Below are positions 1-15,800 of a DNA stretch of 64,000 nucleotides, piece by piece. Positions within the stretch are counted from its first letter, which is position 1. Each line of letters starts with the position of its first letter. The position numbers were made by a program, and so were the translations under genes. Source of the stretch: Astropecten irregularis (lineage: Eukaryota > Echinodermata > Asteroidea > Paxillosida > Astropectinidae); assembly GCA_963971285.1 (NCBI GenBank), contig OZ020248.1:23767873-23831872 (forward strand). Reading direction: 5' to 3'. Under the pieces are notes generated by a model. It had not been told where the DNA came from, did no database searches, and worked only from the letters and a program-made list of their open reading frames with translations.

Positions 1-44
1 AACAAAAAGGGCTGAAGCACAAATTACCTTGTTGACTAAAAACC

Positions 45-287
45 AGGGGCCAATTTCACGGCCGTGCTTAGCACAAAAATTTGCTAACCATGAAATTTCT
101 GTCTTCATAAAAACTTGATTAACAACCAAATTTCCACGTGTTGTGTATCACTTGTGATTGTTCTTTGGCTGTTGTTCGCTGACCATGAATATCAAATGGA
201 ATTTTTAATGGTGGTTTGTTTTATTGGGCAAGGCATTTTTGTGCTAAGCAAATTTTTGTGCTAAGCAGGGCCGTAAAATTGGCCCCT
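45..287. mobile_element. Foldback element with AGGGGCCAATTTCAC ends
   Basis: Imperfect inverted repeat: AGGGGCCAATTTCACGGC at the left and GGCCGTAAAATTGGCCCCT at the right, each followed inwards by GTGCTTAGCACAAAAATTTGC-like arms. Related foldbacks occur at 2563-2786 and 58976-59582, with an end fragment near 63905. Confidence 0.75.
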
Positions 288-886
288 AGTCACCAAACCA
301 AACACTGTGCAAATGCTAAATACTTTTCACAAATAACAAATAACAGTCCGTAGAACTAAACATCACAAAAAAACTGCTCACTTACACTGTTTTCATTTTT
401 TTGCATGCATAAAGGGTTTGAACAAACAATGTTAAACCTAGTATCTTTTTTATCAGGACTGCTCGATTTATAAACAAAGTACACTTGTATTAACCAACCG
501 TATTTGCATACATGTATATCATTGATACTCTTTCAATATCACAAATACTTCTTAAGCTGAAGGATGGATTGTATCAAATCTAAGATAAAGGCTTACGGGG
601 TTTATACTCATTTGCTCTTATTTTTTTTTACTCAAAAGAAGACATTTTGGAAACTCAGATCAACGGTTCATTCAATCATAACACAAAAAAAACACAAAAC
701 ATCCAAATCCAATATATTGGAAATTGTTTCCATCCTAATATATTAAGCCATCAAAAAGATTGGCAGCCCACTGAAAACTATTTACTTGCGACATTTTTTG
801 AAAAAAAAAAGGAGGAGAATTTTTTGAAAGAGATGAAAGAAGTTTAAACAATGAAAAACCCCAAAAGTCCATTTGAGGACCCATAC

Positions 887-3800
887 CCTTTCCTGTAGGG
901 ATGATTTGGTCTGCTTCACGGCTACATCTGACTCGATATCAGAATCAGTCTCACTTTCATCGGTATACTAGACACAAATGAAAAAAACAACAACAACAAA
1001 GACAGAATACAATAAGACAGAAAGACGGCAACCGCAACAAAACATTGATAAAATCTGCTACACGTATTACACATGCATTGGGTACGTTCAGACAGCGTGT
1101 TAAATTCGCTAAAACAACTGTTTTCACCCGATCGGTTTTAGCAATATGTGTCTGGACGCTCTAAAACAATTATTTATCTAAAACAGATCGGTTTTATCCG
1201 CCGCTAAAACACTGCTCGGAAGGAGGGTTTAGCGCTTAAAACCGATCAAGTTTATTGCTAAAACGCTGTTGGGGCAGAATAACTTTCCGACATCATGTTT
1301 CAGTGCAGAGAAGCCTGGCAGCTGGTTACGTAACACATGTTGTGGCGTGCTTGTTTTTATTCAACACACAGATAAATTCGCGCGCTTTATTTTATAATTG
1401 GAAGCTTGTACGGGGTCAAAGTAAAGTGCATGACCTCTTAAAACCAAAAATAAAACCGATCTGTTTTAACTGCAAACAGTAAAATGCTGTATGGACACAA
1501 CAGAATTTTAATATGACTTACCCCCCGCGGTTGCCGAGCGGTTTAACTCAATTCGTTTTAAATACAAGGCTGTCTGAACGTACCCATTGTAACCATATTT
1601 TGGTGTGGTCTGTGTACAGGAAACATCTCGTCTGATGTTGGAGACGCGACGGTGTTTCAAGCGGCAGGTGGCGGCTCAAAGAGGACCCAGAGGGATTAGG
1701 CCAAGGTGCGTGAGTACGATAAGAGGGGATGTTTATGTACACGCAATGCAGGGCATAATACAGCCACGCCCTAGTGACCACACCCAAATCCCATTACATG
1801 TATTTACCATGCAGAAACTACTTCTTGGACAAAAATATCAACTGCGGTCAATTTCACCAAGCTCATCGTAACTAATTATACATCGTAGGACTTATCAGCT
1901 TATAAAATGTTGGATACGATGGTTTATCGTTCGTAAACAGAGTACGATCGATTGCAGGGCTTCGTGAAATCGACCCCCGGGATATGTGTCACATCATTTA
2001 TAACTCCAAGGATCAAAATATCCGTAGGTGGGTCAGCACTGCATACTCAGTGTTTCAGAGTGCACTTGACGAAAATCATGTGCTGGCTCAGGTGGGATTC
2101 GAGCCCATAACCCCCTGCTGAATAAAACAAGTGTCCCATCACTAGAGTATGCACCAAGCTACATGTAGCTGGGGGTCAGCAGGCTACATGTAGGTCAATT
2201 CTAACCCTGAATAATCAATTTCCGATTAACGGCCAGTGAAACCATTTGTCATGTGGGACACACACGCTGCCCTCGGCAAACTGACGACATCTTGTGATTG
2301 TTACTGACATGTACATGTACCAAGTCCGGCTTTCAAAAGCCACATCCTCTGACATTTCCGAAGGGGTGATTGATATAAACCATGCTAAAAGCAAAAGAGT
2401 CACGCAATTTTGTTAATACATGTAAGTAAACACGTGTTTCCCTTTTCATTAAGAACAAAAAAAAATAGTAAACTGCAAAAGGAACAAGCAGCTTCTAAAT
2501 CTAACGTTTGCTTCCAAGACAACAATTCAAGAGCTGTGCTTGAGTTTGACTTGGATCAAATCAGGGGCCAATTTCATAGAGCTGGTTAAGCACCAAAATT
2601 TGCTTAAGCAACAAAAATCAGTATGCCAGCCAAAACGCCTTGTGAATGTCAGCAAACAATGGCCGAATACAAGTCAAAAGCGGAAAACATCACTTGAAAA
2701 TTTGGTTGGGAATCCTGTATGATCAAGGAAGACTTTCCATGCTCAAGCAAATTTTATTCTTAAACAGCTCTGATGAAATTGGCCCCAGGCCCAAAGTAAA
2801 GTAAATGAACCTAGTCACTGCTAGTCAGTACAGAACCTACCTCCGATTCAGACTCAGACGTTGACTTCTCTGATCCGCTCACTGAACCCTCTTCACTCAT
2901 TTCTGCGGATGACAACAACAGAAATGCAATATGTAGTCCATTATTCTAGCAATTTATTATCACTTGGGCAATTCCATGATAACTTGGGTAATTCCACGGT
3001 TAGTTACTCACATTTCGTTTTTCATACATTTTTCAGATTATTTTGGCTGATGTAATTATTTTGTTGTACAAGTTGCCTAGTCTATGGGCGTTTACGAAAA
3101 GGAAGCTCAGGCTCAGACTCAGGCTCCAGCTCTGTCATCCATATGCTGAAAATACAGTATAGGTTGGGGTTTTTCACTTATGCTGAAGGTCTGTTTTCCT
3201 TTCCAAACCAAAGAATCTACTTCCGAATCGCAGCAAAAAGCCTCTATTTCGATACCCATTATTTCAGAATGATACACAAGGCACACAAATTTGGACCCTG
3301 ATGTTACATTTTTGTATGTGATGTGAGTAACCGATATTGTGCGCCTCCTCCATTCCTCTGATATTGTGTGGTCTCCTGATGATGATTAGAGCAGGACTAG
3401 TCGAAACGTTGAGACCTTACGAGAAGTACGACGAAATTAGAAGTGCAACAGTACGAATGATTATTACATGGTGTTTCCGCAAACCGGTCCACATTTCACT
3501 TGTCACCATACAAAGCCTCAAATCTTTCTTATTGTCAGATTGTGTGCCTTGTAATATAATCACATGAATTAAGCCGGCCACATGACATTTCAATCCTACA
3601 GAACAAGACTGTTTCGGAAAGCCTGGATAATATAGGAACAGCATCAACAAGTGTGAGACCTACATCAGCATCTTTAAAAGACATACAAAACACACATGTA
3701 GACCAATAACAAGCGGAGAGAAATTTAGAAAGGGCGGAAAAAAATTACCTTCCTCGGTGATATCAGCAACCCCGACGTTGTCATCCTGCATGAAAGCTGG

Positions 3801-6800
3801 GCTGCCAATGAGGAAGGGTAGGGAACGATGCGCGTACAAGTCCTGGGTAAAAATAACAAACAACAACGTTACGGCGTGTGGATCAGCAACGCGATAGGAG
3901 GAAAGGGAAGGGCTGGAGATGGGAGAGGAACAGGTGCCGTCAACTCGACTGGGCTTCCGCAGTAATTATTTGCTGATTGGCCGCGACAACTGCCGGGGAA
4001 ACTGCTGATGGAGGTTGGCAGGCTGGAACTTCCTGCAAGCAAAATGCCATTTGGCTTTCAACCCGCCCACTTCTTAAAACATGTTGGGTAATCGTTGATT
4101 GCACGTCTATAAATAACACGCCCAGTTCTGTTCTAGTTGGTCGTGCTCTGGATGCTGTGTAAGAAACTGCGTGTCGTTTCACGGTAGGTTGTGCGTAAGT
4201 CTGCAGTGCATGATGGGAACCAATCAATTGACAACGTCGTGAGCGTGTTACCCTCTTATATACAGCATCCTTCCTATATGTGATGGGGTATATGTTTGGA
4301 TCCTCCGAAAATAAATCAGCGCAACCTGGCAGCGTTTCAAAAACTCCTCACACAGTGCTCTATACAAGCCACTTAAATGAGCCAGAAAATTCTACCCGAG
4401 TTTCTTTTTAGTGGGGTTTCTTGTGTTTTTTGGTGCTTAAATTAGTGTTCAGCTCTTTGATATTGGCCTCATTGAATGAAACTACTTGATGATTTTGGGG
4501 ATTGGGTTGTTCAACTGAACCAATGCAATTTAGCCCTGGGCCAATTAAAAAAACCGAATAGATCAATCTTAACCTTATGTTCAATGCAAGTAACAGACAG
4601 AGCTCTGTAAACTGTTCATCAACCAAAACAATGACCTGCAATTATATATCGTATGCTAGAGTTACATGTACAGTAGGAGGGCCTGACATTTCAATCCTTG
4701 CAAGATTAAGCCTTTGAGAAACGATCCTACTATGTACATGTGCTAGGATCGAAACATCAGGCCGTACTACATGTACACATGTACTAACTCTAAGCATCAA
4801 TTTTACGTTGTCAGTATTACCTTAGAGGAAACATCATACTTTGGTAACATACCGAAACAGAAATCGTGACAGATTTACAAACATGTACCTGAAAATGTAC
4901 AGGGTATAAAGATGGTGATGGCAAAAACATGTACATGATGTACCATCAAAATTTTTCTTCCTGAAACGCTGTATTCATCCATGGAAAGGAGTTTTGATCT
5001 CAGGGAGATAATAACTTCTGTGCACAGATTTGAAAATACCGTGAGCCACGGTGAGCGTTTTCCACCGTTTTCTCAAAAGGTGGGCACCGTATGGGACTGG
5101 ACATTTCACAGATGATTGTTTCTGTATCTTTGTTGATATTTTTTAGGCAGAAATATCAAGAAAGATGCAGAAACCGTCATCTGTGACATTTCCAGTCCCA
5201 TACGATGCCCACTTTTGAGCAAACAGTGAAAAAAAAAAATGCTTACAATATTTTTGTTTGCCCATAAATCTGCATTTCTTTGGCAAAAACCAAAGTATGA
5301 AGTTATCTTTAATGATTTGTATTGTAAGATCAAACTTTGCTTAGCAATTCAGACTGATTCACGTTTTTAAAATGAATCTTAGTGCTTTGGGAAATTGACC
5401 ACTTATACGATGAGAGTGCATGCCACAGAATGCTGCTGGCATAAAGGCTGAATATATGAATATGATAACTGGTGCATGTACACACGTACATCCGATCATT
5501 ACAGAATGACTGGTACAAGCACGGCACACACAAACTTTACTGCAGTGCACGTGCTGAACGATGCTTCTACCACGAGATAGCATGCATCACCATCAGCAAC
5601 ACAAACCACATACTGGCATACGGCTGTCATCTGAGTATGACTAACAAACAATGCGCAAACAAGTGCACATTGAACAGTTGTTGGATGGCGTGCGGTGGAA
5701 CATAGAGTTTTGTACACACGAGGGGACATGCAGTATGGCACACGAGGGGAGGCATGGCCATGTACATGTGTAGGTCTCTGAGTGTGTACCGGTACAATGT
5801 ACATGTACATTTGTCCAAAACCCAGACATATACCACTGCACAACATCAAACAACTGTTTTTTTTTCATACAATGTACTGTCTTGTTTTTAGGGATGTTAC
5901 AGTAGGTTTCCAAAGAAATCTTCAATTTCCACACCATATGTATCTAGACCCTACGGTGCATCCATCTTGTCCCCTTCCTTGTATACCCGTTGGAAAAGAT
6001 AACACCATTTCTAAAAATAAAACGGGTACATGTACTAAACTAATTTGAATCCAAGCCTTTGGCTGTTTCCCAAATTTCCGGCTGCGGCGCAAATTACACA
6101 CACCCCTATAGCAGTTTCCATAGACTTGTGTGTTATTCGCAGCCACAGCCAGAGAATTGGGACACGTCCTCAGTTTGATTGCACTGCTTCAAATGTAGGA
6201 TGGATGCACCGTGAATAAGTTCTATAGGCTCAGAAGTCAATCAAAATATGCCTTTTCCTAGTCTGGTTTGTATTAGTGTCATAATTTTTTAGCCATTGAT
6301 ACAGACAGCGCTTAATAAACAATTCTCAGACTTCATCCTATACCTAAATATACAGGTTAATCTTAGGTCAGGGCATCATCAGTAGGTACAGAAATTAACC
6401 CAGCAGGTCCAGACAAGACAGCAATGTGCATGCATATTAGAGACCCTCAGGACACAACGCCCATCACAACAGGAAGGGGAGCAGGAAAGCCCTTAGCCCC
6501 CGCTGACCTTCAGGCCGATGAGGGTCAGCGCCTATCTTGCCAGACAGCATTTTGAGCCCCATATTTCAGGCTTATCCCTCGCGCCCAGAGCAGGGAGGTG
6601 ATTTCTGGGCCTTGGCCAAGCCAGCCAACCATCCGACTGGACGGGTAATTGCAAGGTACTTGAAACAAGACTAGACAGACAGCGGATGCTGTAGAGATTA
6701 CCTCGTTTGAGGTCAGATCAAGTCTTCAACGAGGGGTGTTTAAACAAGCACTCCAAAACAGTGAATTATCATCGCATCTTAACAGTGTTTATCCTGATTG

Positions 6801-9800
6801 ATGAGCTTAAGAATTAAAAAGACACCATCTCAGTTTAAAGGTATAATACATGATTGGTAAAGGTCACAGAACAGCACTCGCACTTTGTCTGATCAAACAT
6901 GTACATGAAATGATAAACCTGTGAACATTTGAGCTCAATTGGACATCAGAGTCACAAGAAAATACAAAAAAAAAACAGACTAAATTTTTCTTATAAAACA
7001 TAAAGAATGGTTTTGATCTTACCCCGAGATCAAAACTGTTTTGGTCTTTGTTTGACTTATTTCTTGATAAATACACCATTTCAAACGGAAATATTTTAAC
7101 AGTATGTATGTTTCTACCAGCACCATCTTCATACCGTGAAAGTTATATGTGAATCTGTGAACATTTCTGTTTGTGTATGTTACCAATCCTGTACTGTACC
7201 TTTAAGGTAGCTTTATACTTTGGTAGCATTCCAAAACAGAAATTGTCACAGATCACAGGATATGAAGATGGTGATGGTAGAAACATACCATTTAAATTCT
7301 TCTTGCCTGGAATGCTGTTTTTATCCAGAAAAAGAGTTAAAATCAGAGTTAAAAAAGATTGATCTGGAGGTGAGATCAAAACTCCTGTGAACAGATTTGA
7401 GAAAACTGTGAGCGTTTTTAATTTTTTTTTTTTTTAAGTGGGCACCATATGGGACTGAACATTATACAGATGACTGCTACTGTATCTTCCTTGATATTTT
7501 TGTCCATGAATCTGTATTTCTTTGACAAAGAAAAGTATGAAGATTGTTTGAAAGAGACCCAAATTATCTCCTGAGAAAAATGCACCGTCACCAACCACGG
7601 CCAACATGTGAGCCTTCATGCCGGCATTGATCGAGATCAATTTTGCCGAGAGAAAAGTTTTATTAGGAAGCTTGAAAAATAACCTACCCTTCAAAGACCG
7701 CACAACCGTGGTCGAAGCAGAATTATGAATGAATAAATGCAAGTTAAGGGAGCCTGTGACGAACATGTACGTACATGTACAAGCAAGTTTCTATTTGTTT
7801 TGCAGTCCCATGGCATGGCAGGGTGGTTATCAACACAGAATTCTATTTTTAAACAAGAGTCATCCGGCTGGCCTCTTGCCAATGGGATTGTCCAACATAC
7901 CTTGGGTTCTAGTATGGGCTCCACGACAGCTCTGTAGGTGGCGTCCTCCTCTTCGGAGTCCGAGTTGCCCACATTGGCATCCAGCTGCTCGAAGGCCGTG
8001 TCCAGCACGTTGATGCCGAGGTTGAGAGCCTTCATGACCCTCGGAATGACCTCTGCTTCTCTCTGCTCTCTGGTCTTGGTCTTGGACGGAAACAGGACAG
8101 ACAAAAAGCAATCAATGGGAGTTACTGAAGCAGCTACAGGCCCAGACTCGTAAGGCCTTTTCCCACTAGAGCGCTCATCCCTGGGGCGAAATCACCCCGG
8201 GGTGAAAATTTCAACCCTGGTCCCGAGCAGGGTTGAACTAACCCGGAGAAAAGGCAATCTCGGGGTGGCTCAGGGGTGGCTCGGGGGTGACGGAGGGGTG
8301 AACATTTCAAGTGGGAATCGTGGCTTATTTTCATCCCCGCGTCACCCCGGGGCTACCCCCGAGATTGGTCAAGTGGGAAAAGGCCCTTTGGTTGGGATGA
8401 CCTACTACTGTATCAGCTACAGTTTCATGGAGGATGCTGTCTCCAACAACCCAGGTGGAATGTTCCTCAATGCTCAATAACCCAATTCAAGCCTTTCAAG
8501 GAATAATTTTCTTGACTGACTTCACACATGGCCCCAAATTCTGAAGCTGAATTCACCTACGATCTCAAAATTCTGAAGCTCCGAGTCTTGATGCTATAGA
8601 CCCTAACTTCTTTACTACTCTGGCTATGAGCCTTCCAGAATCCGGCATGTCCACTGGGTGTTATTTTTGTGCGCATGGACCAAGTTGGGATAGTTTAGTT
8701 ATAATACCATCCAGGCTCTACAGACCTTCAAACTCCCTCATCAACTGATTTTTTTTGTTTGGTAATTATAGGAGCAGTTACCATTCCACAAATTTAGCAT
8801 TATCTTGTTTAATCATTGAAAAGTAAGCAAAGAAAAACTGACTGGAGCAGGATTGGAATGAGCGAGGGAATACTTGCACTCCACCAACTGAGCAATCCAG
8901 CCCTACGTTGGTGGTGTCCCCAATAGTCAATTATCTTTGTTTGGCAGCCAGAAGTCATGAAACCACTCCCCTACTGCTATATCCCAAGGATCATTTGAGA
9001 TACGCGCAGCATTAGCAATCCTGGAACCTGAGAAGCGGTACAGGGGGATCGAATCACTCAAAGAGGATGCGACTTTTAAAAGTTTTTCTTTAATAAATCA
9101 TTTGGCTTCTGTGAAAGCCAAATTGGCATGAAGTCAGCACATTTCAAATTCAGTGGGATATGAATCTAATTGCGTGCACATGCTCAGGAAAATGATGGCA
9201 TGACGCTACATTACACAGGTGTATAACATTTAGCTCAATTTCTTAAGTCTGGTACCTGGTCTTCTTTCTTGACAACTACTGCATCTGGTTTCTGGTCAGT
9301 CTCCTCAGAATCGTCATACACCCGCTGCACATGTAGTACAAAAAAAAAGGAATAAAATTAAAATGGAGACATACAGTACAAGTACCAACCTGTTGTGCTC
9401 AGTCTCCACAAGGCACAAGGGCACAATTTCATGGAATCCGTTACCGTTAGCAAAAATTCTTCGCTTATGGTAGCAGAATTGTTTGGGTTACGGTTAGCAT
9501 ATTTCACGGAAGAGTTTCCTTTTTGGTAATGATAAGCAAGGAATTTGTGCAGAATGCATACGACAGCGCGTTAGCAGAAAATGATCACGGTTACCCTAGA
9601 AATTCTTCGCTAACCGAGAATCTTGCTTACGGATTCCATGAAATAGATTTCACACGTACACGTAGCAGTGCCCGTAAGCACAAAAATAGGCCGTAACGGA
9701 TTCCATTAAATTGGTCCCAGATATGCGCCCCATAGCTTTTTATGGAAGATAATGCTAAGATTTTGACCACGCCCTTCCTCCCAGCCCTCCTCCCATTTTC

Positions 9801-12800
9801 AGCCACGCCTTCTTTAAGATTTAGCACAGTCAGTGATGCAATTTTTGAATCTTGTCAAAAGTCTTTCAGAACATTCTGCCGTGACAAATAAACAGAGATT
9901 TTCACTGTGTTTTGGACACTACATGTAGCATTGCAAGAGCATGAATACATGTAAAGGTACAATCAAGTATCATATTTTGAAAGCATACCAAAACATAAAT
10001 ATTCAAAGATTAACTTACAGGGTACATGTATAAAGATGGTGATGGTAGAAACATACCGTTAAAATTGTTCTGCCTGAAATGCTGATTACAAAGGGCAGAG
10101 CCACAGACCAAAAACAATTTTGATCTTTGGAAGATCAAAAATCCTATCAAAAGATTTGAAAACATTTTGAGCATTTTCACTGTTTTCTCAAAAGGTGGTC
10201 ACCATATGGGACAGATAAGTGGGTTTTTTTTTCTTGATATTTTTTCCATTGAATCTGCATTTCTTTGACAAAAAACAAACTATAAAATTACATGTACAGA
10301 TTCATCATGTTCAAAATATCAAGACAGATACAGTAACAGTCATCTGTGAAAATTTCAGTCCCATATACGGTGTGCCCACCTTTTGAGAAAACAGTGAAAA
10401 ACAGCCATAGTATTTCTTAAGTCTTTTCTCTTTTATTTTTGGTCATTGTTTTACTAGTTTCTGAATAAACTTGTTGTATGTTTCTACTACCACCATTTTC
10501 ACACCCTGTAAGTTATACGTTAATCTGAGAACATTTCTGTTTGGTTTCTTACCAAAGTATGATACTACATTTAATATTCATTTATAATAAGCAGCACGCT
10601 TTAAAGACAGATGGCCTATCCAAGACACAACATGCATACCACTGATTAGCAGAATGTCGGAAGGAAGATATCAATTGACTGAACTCTGAATGCACGATGA
10701 CAATGGGAAATCTTGCACAACTCAGCACAACGAAACCAAATCTTATCAGCGTTTTTTACGACTCTTCTCGACTGTTGAAGGACAAATACATGTCTACAGC
10801 TGGAAGAAGAGTTAAAGGGATGGTACAGAACTGGTGTTTGCGACAAAACCGTTGCTGACAGTGAAAGCACATGATGTAATCCATCATATACCTTAACTGA
10901 CAAACCTGTAGAAGTTTGAGGTCAATCAGCCATCTGGGTCACGAGAAAATAGTGAAAACCCGTGTACGGAGAACTGTACACATTTCAACGAATGAATAAA
11001 ATGCTTCGAAGCGATTTATTCCAATCGGAAAATAGTTTCATTTATTTCTCAACGAATATGGCATTTCAGACAAAAACATTTCATGGGATGTTTTCTCCTA
11101 TCATCACCATTATACTACAGGTGTAAGTTTTATGTGAATCTGTGATTATGAAGTGTATTTTGTCTTACCAATTCTGTACCCTCCATTTAAGATCTTTGTC
11201 GGTTTGCGTTTTTATGGCGGGGGTTTCGTTTTTCCCCATAGGATGGGAGCTCTGAGGAAGAGACTTTAAGGAGTAGGAAGGATATTATACCGACTACCGG
11301 TGCACTGATCCAAGTCATCATTAATAGCCGTGAAGGAAATTGGACGTAATTCGAGGGCTTGGAAATGATTTACGACAACAGTCCAAAACCCCCGGTGGTT
11401 GACATTTGAGGAGGACAAAACCTCTTGAGTTTTACATGCTCAAACTGAAGTTCATCACTTCCAAGTACAGATGCTATTTCATTATGCCCTTTCTCTTTAA
11501 AGGTAGTATCATACTTTGGTTTTTGTCAAAGAAGTACAGATTCGTGGGCAAAAATATCAAGGAAGATACAGTCACAGTCATCTGTAAAAATTTCAGTCCC
11601 ATACGATGCCCACCTTTTGAGAAAAATCGTGAAAAACAGCCACAGTATTTCTTAAGTCTTTTCTCTTTTATTTTTGATCTTTTAAAAGATCAAAAAGATT
11701 TTCAGACCTTGTTTGACTAATTTCTGGATAAAAACATGATTTCAGGCGGAAAATTCTCAACGGTATGTTTCTACCACCACCATCATCGTACCCTGTAAGT
11801 TATATGTAAATCTGTGAATATTTCTATTTTGGTGTCTTACCAAAGTATGATATTACCTTTAAAGAGTATACCAGTATGCACATGTGTACATGTATCTGGT
11901 GACTGTGTACCATACTATGTGTCCCAATTTGTACAAACTTGAACTCTTGTATGAGGGTTTGCGTGTCTGTTTTGCTGAGCTTACCCATATTGACGGGCAA
12001 CTGTGACATGCCAGTTGTGCCCATCTGAGTCAACTCTTTACAAAGAAAGACAGGTGATGTACATGTGTACTGTGAAATCACAGGGCAAGGCACTGAGCTG
12101 TCACACGAGGGAGTATTGTATGTACCCGTACATTTAACAGTTTTGTTTTTTTTAGGTTTCTGAAGAAATTAAAGGGAGCATATAGGATTTGCAAGGATTT
12201 CCAAAAAAAAATTATGGAGTTTGAGACAGAAAATGGACTCAACAGTTCGTAAACAGTGCAAACAGTCACCATGGGAAATCATGGTTCATCAGATGCTGTG
12301 TTTTTCAAGCAAATCAAGATTTAGTGTCTTTTCCAAAGATCGTTCGTCTGAACGATTTTTGGAACAAACATAAAGTAAACTATTCTTCATGTTTTATAAG
12401 AAAAACTGAGTCGGGTTTTCGCTATTTCCTCGTGACTCAGATGTCCGATTGAGCTCAAATGTTCACAGGTTTATTATTTCATGTACATGTTTGATCACAC
12501 AAAGTATGAGTGCAGTCCTGTGACCTTTACCAATCATGTATTGTACCTTTAAGCCTTTCCAAATCCTTGACTGAAAATGCCCCGAACAGCACACCTGCCC
12601 CCGGCAGTAGCTACATGTATATAAACTGACAAAATTCCGCACAATTTCATTTTTAATAACTGTTCCCTACAGCCTGTACAGCCCACAGTGCAGAGTGCAT
12701 GCATCGTCGCATAGTACCAGTGAAAGCTGAATGCAGCAATTTCATTCCCAATGCTTATATTATACATTCATTACAAACACTGTACTACATGTATAATGGG

Positions 12801-15800
12801 TTAAAAACTGGGAACGAGGCGAGTTGTACATATCGATATTTGTCAGAGGTGTACATATGTGTACCTGTACATCACTTTCGTTGTTGTATGTGGGCTCATG
12901 TACGCAAGCACGTGATCAGATTTTGACCAATAAAATTCTTAATCTAATGCCGTGTTTGAATAGCGTTCCGCACTAATGATGTCACACCAGCATGCACGCG
13001 CACACATATCCCCACTCACCACACGTTTGCATGGCCACGTTGGCATGGCCATGTTTGTCTGAGGTTCGGTGCTATTTTTAGCGCAAGTGCGTAGCACTAT
13101 TTTGTCAAATCTCTCCAGATTTATTGGGAAACTTGCAACCATGCAACCTAGCGACAGAGGATCAAGGTAATACCTCGGGTGCCAAATCACCCCCTATCCC
13201 TCACGGGAATACGGACAATTGTTTAAAACCCTCAGAATGACAAGGCAACCAAGGATCAAGATCCATGTACATGTAACACCTCGGGTGTTAAATCACCCCT
13301 TCCCTTACAGGAATACGGAAAATTGATCAAACCCTTCAAGAACGACAAGGGGTAATTGAAAATGACCGGGATGAAAGCTTTTAGGTCACAGTTCGTAGGG
13401 ACACAAACAGGCTGAGACCAGAGGGCCAGATGGATCTCTCTCTCTCACTCCCCAGGAAGGACCTGATCGGTCTTGAGCTGGATGAAGACTTGCCTGGGAG
13501 AACCTGATGAATCGTTCACCTTCCAGGGGAACTTAATGAATGTGTCACTGTTTGCATGGGCTTCGCAGTGATGATGCATCGACCAAATTGGATGATTTAT
13601 TAGAGATGACATTGACCGATGGCAGTTCATGTGAGAGAAGCTTAACCTTGTACGTTTACCCACACTTACTTAGAGTCCCTGTACACATTTTATTCAGGAG
13701 TAACACAACGAATGTGTACACATGCATAGTTTCCATGAAATGAGAAACAAGCTGCTGCAGATATACTGTACATTTGTAGAACTTGATGGTTTGCATGGAG
13801 GATAGGATTGACAGTGCATGTACATGCTTAGGTCCTTTTCCAAACCCTGGCTCTGGCTCAGGTTCTAGCTCTGGCTCCATTTCGTTAATCCATTCCGAAA
13901 TAACGGGTATCAAAATACACATATCGGAGTAATGTAATTTAGTTTAAACTTTAAAGCTATGTCATTTTGTGTACTAGCTAAAATTGAAATTATTTTTGGA
14001 CTGATGTAGACAAAATGAGTTTCTTATTGGATAATTAAGTGAAATGAAATGAAATGAAATGATAGGCTTTTGGCTACCGTTTGGAAGTAGATAGGCCTAC
14101 TCTATTTTGAACAAGAAAACAAGCTACAATGAAAAGCAACAACCTATATTTTCAGCATATGGATGAGAGCACCGGAGCCGGAGCCTGATATGCCGAGGTT
14201 TGGAAAAGGGCCTTAGTTTAGGCTCTGGCTTCGGCTCTGCCATCCATATACTGAAAATAAAGCTTGTGGTTTTTCATTGAAGCTGAAACTCTGTTTTCCT
14301 TTACAAACCAGAGAATCTACTTCCAACATCATGTCCAAACCTCAGCCAAAAGCCTCTATTTTAATACCCTTAAAATTTTATTATAAAATGGAGCCAGAGC
14401 CGGAGACAGAGCCTATGTCAAGGTTTGGAAAAGCTCCATTCTGTACAGTGTGTTTTGCTATATAATTTATAAAACACAGTCTTTATAATTATGGATACGT
14501 ACGTTTTCAATGAACTGTGTATTGGCCAGCATGAGGAAGTCGTTGAAGACATTGTGAACCCTCGAGTCCGTGCACTTGGTCTCGTGCACCAGACCGTCTA
14601 CCTTCTTCTCTAGATCGCTGGTCTTGGTCAGCATCTTCTGGGAGAACTCTTGCAGGTATAGCAACAGCTGCAGGGGGAAGACACAAAATCATGATTTTGT
14701 TATAATGTGACAATTGATGTTTATGAGTGCAATGGTGAGAATATTTTCATGAGTTGAAAGATGAAATGTTCCAAATTATCTGTTTTGTAGGCCTATATCA
14801 TCTTCAAGTCATTTGGCAAATTTCCTTGCCATTCAGCATCACAAAATGGCTTGTTATCTGCCGCCATTTCACTCGCGATAATGGGTATAACATGCGCCCT
14901 CTGTTGACCAATGGGAGACTTTGGAGAACCAGTCTTCAAGTCAACAGCGCACGCGCAAAACAACGCGCGCATGCTCACAATTGCGCAAGCATTGTTTGCG
15001 CGTGCGCTGTTGACTCAAGACCAATTCTCCAAAGTCTTCCATTACATATTGAAGTCCCTTGCGCGCAACATACATGTGCATGGGAACAAACTAAATTGAA
15101 CCAAAAATGCACGGTGGATGGAACAAATTTCAACGGCTGTGACGTAAGCCGTGAAATCGTCTATCAGCATGATCAATCAAAAATATCATGTGACATACAA
15201 TCCTCCAATCAAATGACAAGGATCTACTGAGGTGTTACATACAATTTAGGGAAGGTTAAAATCTGACCAGGAATTTGGTTTCTGACATTTCTGAAGCTTG
15301 AACATGTTGGACTGGGTTCCTTTTTTATTGCAAGGGGCACACTGACCAGAAAAGTAAGATATTTACAGCACATGAAAAAAGGGAAGGGGATGTTTTAACG
15401 AGCTTGGAAATCCTTAATCAAGCGGCTCAATATAAATCAGGTTTGAATATAACTCTTTGCCAACAAACGGGTCTGACATTAATGACGGGGTTTTGTGTAC
15501 ACACGTGGGTGTAGGTTCTCGTTTCAAAGGAAAATGGCTATTTGAGATAAGAACCTTAATAGCGTGCGAGTGAGGTAAGATACCGAAATACTGTACATGT
15601 ACACAATGAATGTGCAATACGTACATGTCATGCACGTACACCATCCATGACAATTTTGAAGGAAGGACATTAACCACTGACTGACTAAAAATCATTATTA
15701 AAGTTGGATGCAAATGCAAAAGTCTGCAAAATCTCAAGAATTTAGGAAGATTTCAAGGAAAGTTTTGGATAGTCAGTGTACACCATGTACACTGTATATG

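Noticed and set aside
14754..15230. 158-codon open frame on the plus strand
   Set aside because: It reads through the CpG-rich foldback at 14908-15045; open frames on both strands arise from the symmetry of the arms.
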